Origin: Alphaproteobacteria bacterium
Lineage (GTDB): Bacteria; Pseudomonadota; Alphaproteobacteria; UBA6615
Assembly: GCA_021774445.1 (NCBI GenBank)
Contig: JAJFJA010000061.1
Coordinates: 1-64,000, forward strand
Reading direction: 5' to 3'
DNA length: 64,000 nucleotides
Shown: positions 62,223 to 64,000 of the stretch, piece after piece
How the letters are laid out: each line of letters begins with the position of its first letter
How positions within the stretch are numbered: position 1 is the first letter of the stretch
The notes under the pieces: generated by a model
What the model was told of the DNA's origin: nothing
The model's database searches: none
The model's input: only the letters and a program-made list of their open reading frames with translations
Translations under genes and position numbers: made by a program

Positions 62223-62876
62223 ATGATCGCCGGTATTCTGTCCAAATCTCTCGCCCTGCTCGCCCTGGTTATTGGCCTTGCCACGGGTCCGGCGGCCGCC
62301 CAGAGCGGCGGTCCGATCAGCCTCAGCGAGGCCGATTTGGCCGATATCGCCCGCGTCGAGGCTTATCTCAATCGCATCGACACTCTCGAGAGCCGCTTCG
62401 TTCAGTTTGCCGGCGCCGCCGCGGCCGAGGGTCAAATTTACCTGTCCCGTCCGCGCGAGATGCGCATCGAATATGACCCGCCGACACCGGTGCTGATGGT
62501 CGCCAGCGGCCGCATGCTGATGTTCTACGACAGTGCCCTGAAGCAGACGAGTTTTCTGCCGGTCAACCGCACGCCGGCGGCGTTTTTCCTGCGCGACAAC
62601 ATTAATCTCACGGATGGTCTGACCATCACCGATTTTCAGCGTGGCCCCGGATCCCTGCGCATCACCTTGGTCGAGGCCGAGAACCCCGAGGCCGGCTCAA
62701 TCTCCCTTGTCCTCGAGGACCAGCCGCTGCGCCTGGTCAAATGGCAGATCGTCGACCTCCAGGGCCAACAAGTCGAGGTCGTGCTGCTTGAGCCTCGTTT
62801 CGGTGTCGATCTCGACGATGATCTGTTCGATCTGGTCGATCCCAATGTCCTGGCCCGCGATAGCCTGGACAACTGA
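62223..62876 (+). CDS. lolA: outer-membrane lipoprotein carrier protein, LolA family
   Basis: 217 aa from the ATG at 62223. A signal peptide ends near GPAAAQS. The mature protein has ARVEAYLNRIDTLESRFVQF, GQIYLSRPREMRIEYDPP and QVEVVLLEPRFGVDLDDDLF, typical of alphaproteobacterial LolA-like proteins. LolA carries lipoproteins across the periplasm from LolCDE to the outer membrane. ftsK-lolA adjacency is common in this class. A GC-rich hairpin (62880-62896) lies just after its stop. Confidence 0.88.
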   Translation: MIAGILSKSLALLALVIGLATGPAAAQSGGPISLSEADLADIARVEAYLNRIDTLESRFVQFAGAAAAEGQIYLSRPREMRIEYDPPTPVLMVASGRMLMFYDSALKQTSFLPVNRTPAAFFLRDNINLTDGLTITDFQRGPGSLRITLVEAENPEAGSISLVLEDQPLRLVKWQIVDLQGQQVEVVLLEPRFGVDLDDDLFDLVDPNVLARDSLDN

Positions 62877-62879
62877 CAA

Positions 62880-62896
62880 CCGCGCCACCGGCGCGG
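62880..62896 (+). terminator. possible terminator hairpin after lolA
   Basis: CCGCGCC, spacer ACC, GGCGCGG form a perfect 7-base stem 3 bases after the lolA stop codon. No U-run follows, so it may be a transcript-end stabiliser or a weak terminator. Confidence 0.35.
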
Positions 62897-63009
62897 CATA
62901 ATCCCGCCGAACTTACTGGATCTTAGGCCCGATCGGCCAAACTTGGATGCTGCCTCGCCGGGCCGGATACCGGTCTCGCGATCGCCGGCCAGCCAAGCGG
63001 AGAGACCCT

Positions 63010-63822
63010 ATGCCCCCCACCTTGAGCCCGCGCCCGATGATCGGGGTTACCGGTTGCCACAAGCACATCGACGGTGGCAGCTACCATACTGCCGGTCATA
63101 AGTACCTGGCCGCGGTCGCGGTCGGTGCCGCGGCTCATCCGGTCATCCTCGGCGCCCTCGGCGATGCCGCGGCCGCCCATGACCCGGGTCATTACGATTT
63201 CGCAACGTTACTCGGCCGCCTCGATGGCTTGCTCGTGACCGGCAGCCCCAGCAATGTTGAACCGCACCATTATGGCGGCGCCGCCAGCCGCCCCGGCACC
63301 GCGCACGATCCGGCGCGCGATACCACGACCCTGCCGCTGGTCCGGGCAGCGATCGATCACGGCCTGCCGACTCTGGCCATTTGCCGTGGCCTTCAGGAGC
63401 TCAATGTCGCCTTCGGCGGCACGTTGCACCAGCATCTCCAGGAACTGCCTGGCAAACGCGACCATCGCATGCCGCCGAGCAACGACATGGACGTTCGTTA
63501 TGGTCCCCGCCACTCGATCGCCGTCACACCTGGCGGGCCCCTCGCCGCCATCGCGGCCAGCGCCGGCGAGGACCCCGCCCACATCATCATCAACTCGCTG
63601 CATGGTCAGGCCATCGACCGGCTCGCCGACGGTCTAGTCGTGGAAGCGGTCAGTGACGATGGCGTAATCGAGGCCGTATCGATCCCCGGCGCATCGGGTT
63701 TCGCTTTAGGGGTGCAGTGGCATCCGGAATACAAAGTCGCCGAGAATCCTTTCTCCCGTGCCCTGTTCGCCGCGTTCGGCCATGCCTGCCGACAGCATGG
63801 TAATGCTTCGCCTGCCGGATAG
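63010..63822 (+). CDS. puuD: class I glutamine amidotransferase, gamma-glutamyl-GABA hydrolase-like (PuuD)
   Basis: 270 aa from the ATG at 63010; upstream in-frame starts would extend into non-conserved sequence. The C26 peptidase triad is visible: C125 in AICRGLQELNVAFGG, H238 and E240 in GVQWHPEY. LLVTGSPSNVEPHHYGG is the oxyanion region. PuuD hydrolyses gamma-glutamyl-GABA in putrescine breakdown; related family members act on other gamma-glutamyl amides. No other puu genes are visible. Confidence 0.85.
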   Translation: MPPTLSPRPMIGVTGCHKHIDGGSYHTAGHKYLAAVAVGAAAHPVILGALGDAAAAHDPGHYDFATLLGRLDGLLVTGSPSNVEPHHYGGAASRPGTAHDPARDTTTLPLVRAAIDHGLPTLAICRGLQELNVAFGGTLHQHLQELPGKRDHRMPPSNDMDVRYGPRHSIAVTPGGPLAAIAASAGEDPAHIIINSLHGQAIDRLADGLVVEAVSDDGVIEAVSIPGASGFALGVQWHPEYKVAENPFSRALFAAFGHACRQHGNASPAG

Positions 63823-63875
63823 TTGGATCAGCAAACTATATCGCCTATATTCAGTTCAACAACCATAGCGGGCAC

Positions 63876-64000
63876 ATGAGCTTCCAAGTCCAGATTCGCC
63901 AAGTCGGCGCGTCCATTTCGGTGCAGACGGGAGAGACCATCCTCGCCGCGGCGCTGCGTCAGGGCGTGTCCTACCCCCACGGCTGTCAATCGGGCAATTG
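63876..64000 (+). CDS. 2Fe-2S ferredoxin-domain protein, 3'-truncated by the window edge
   Basis: 41 codons are visible from the ATG at 63876 to the window end. SISVQTGETILAAALRQG and YPHGCQSGN match the plant-type 2Fe-2S ferredoxin domain at the N-terminus of CDP-6-deoxy-delta-3,4-glucoseen reductase-like oxidoreductases (CxxGxC cluster loop). The rest, probably an FAD/NAD reductase domain, lies beyond the window. Confidence in family is fair; function uncertain. Confidence 0.7.
   Translation, partial: MSFQVQIRQVGASISVQTGETILAAALRQGVSYPHGCQSGN

Overview
The window is high-GC DNA typical of an alphaproteobacterium, most likely of the Rhodospirillales type. The evidence is the giant NAD-dependent glutamate dehydrogenase, the proX - thioredoxin/TPR - LON domain - Trm112 - DUF971 - ubiH gene order, and the amtB - dapC-like aminotransferase - ftsK - lolA block. 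Assignment is from family knowledge and gene order only; no search was run.

Region 1 (1-43367) is one long surface-glycan locus, all on the + strand. Most genes overlap by 1-8 bases (ATGA, GTGA or TGATG junctions), so large parts should be translationally coupled. It opens with an unknown partial gene, a methyltransferase and an ABC exporter. Next come pseB, pseG and pseC, the first steps to pseudaminic acid. An accessory nonulosonic-acid segment follows (6627-18925): two NeuB-family synthases, one SpsF-type cytidylyltransferase, a HemL-like class III aminotransferase, an ATP-grasp protein, two GNAT acetyltransferases, a PIG-L deacetylase, an unrecognised 656-aa protein and two asparagine-synthase homologues. 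From 18939 to 32756 there are a P-loop kinase-like protein, methyltransferases, four glycosyltransferases, two more asparagine synthases, a Wzx flippase and an O-antigen ligase/polymerase. From 32779 to 43367 come the WbpB-WbpD fusion, WbpE and WbpI enzymes (diacetamido-uronic acid sugars), WaaA, a GT4 enzyme, a second O-antigen ligase/polymerase, a WbpL-type initiating transferase and a WbpM-type dehydratase.

Region 2 (43407-52551) is core metabolism. purH is on +. An MFS transporter, NAD-GDH, a decayed tyrosine recombinase and tRNA-Gly(GCC) are on -.

Region 3 (52660-64000) is housekeeping: proX, a CnoX-like thioredoxin, a LON-domain protein, Trm112-like and DUF971 proteins, ubiH (-), then amtB behind a sigma-54 promoter with an NtrC-like site, a dapC-like aminotransferase, ftsK, lolA, a class I glutamine amidotransferase and the start of a 2Fe-2S ferredoxin-domain protein.

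The most unusual part is the coupled segment 6627-18925. It looks like a pathway for an amino- and amide-modified nonulosonic acid beyond standard pseudaminic acid. Four asparagine-synthase paralogues within about 23 kb, beside uronic-acid sugar genes, suggest heavily amidated glycans. No intergenic gap exceeds 300 bases; the largest, 56735-57022, holds the amtB control region.
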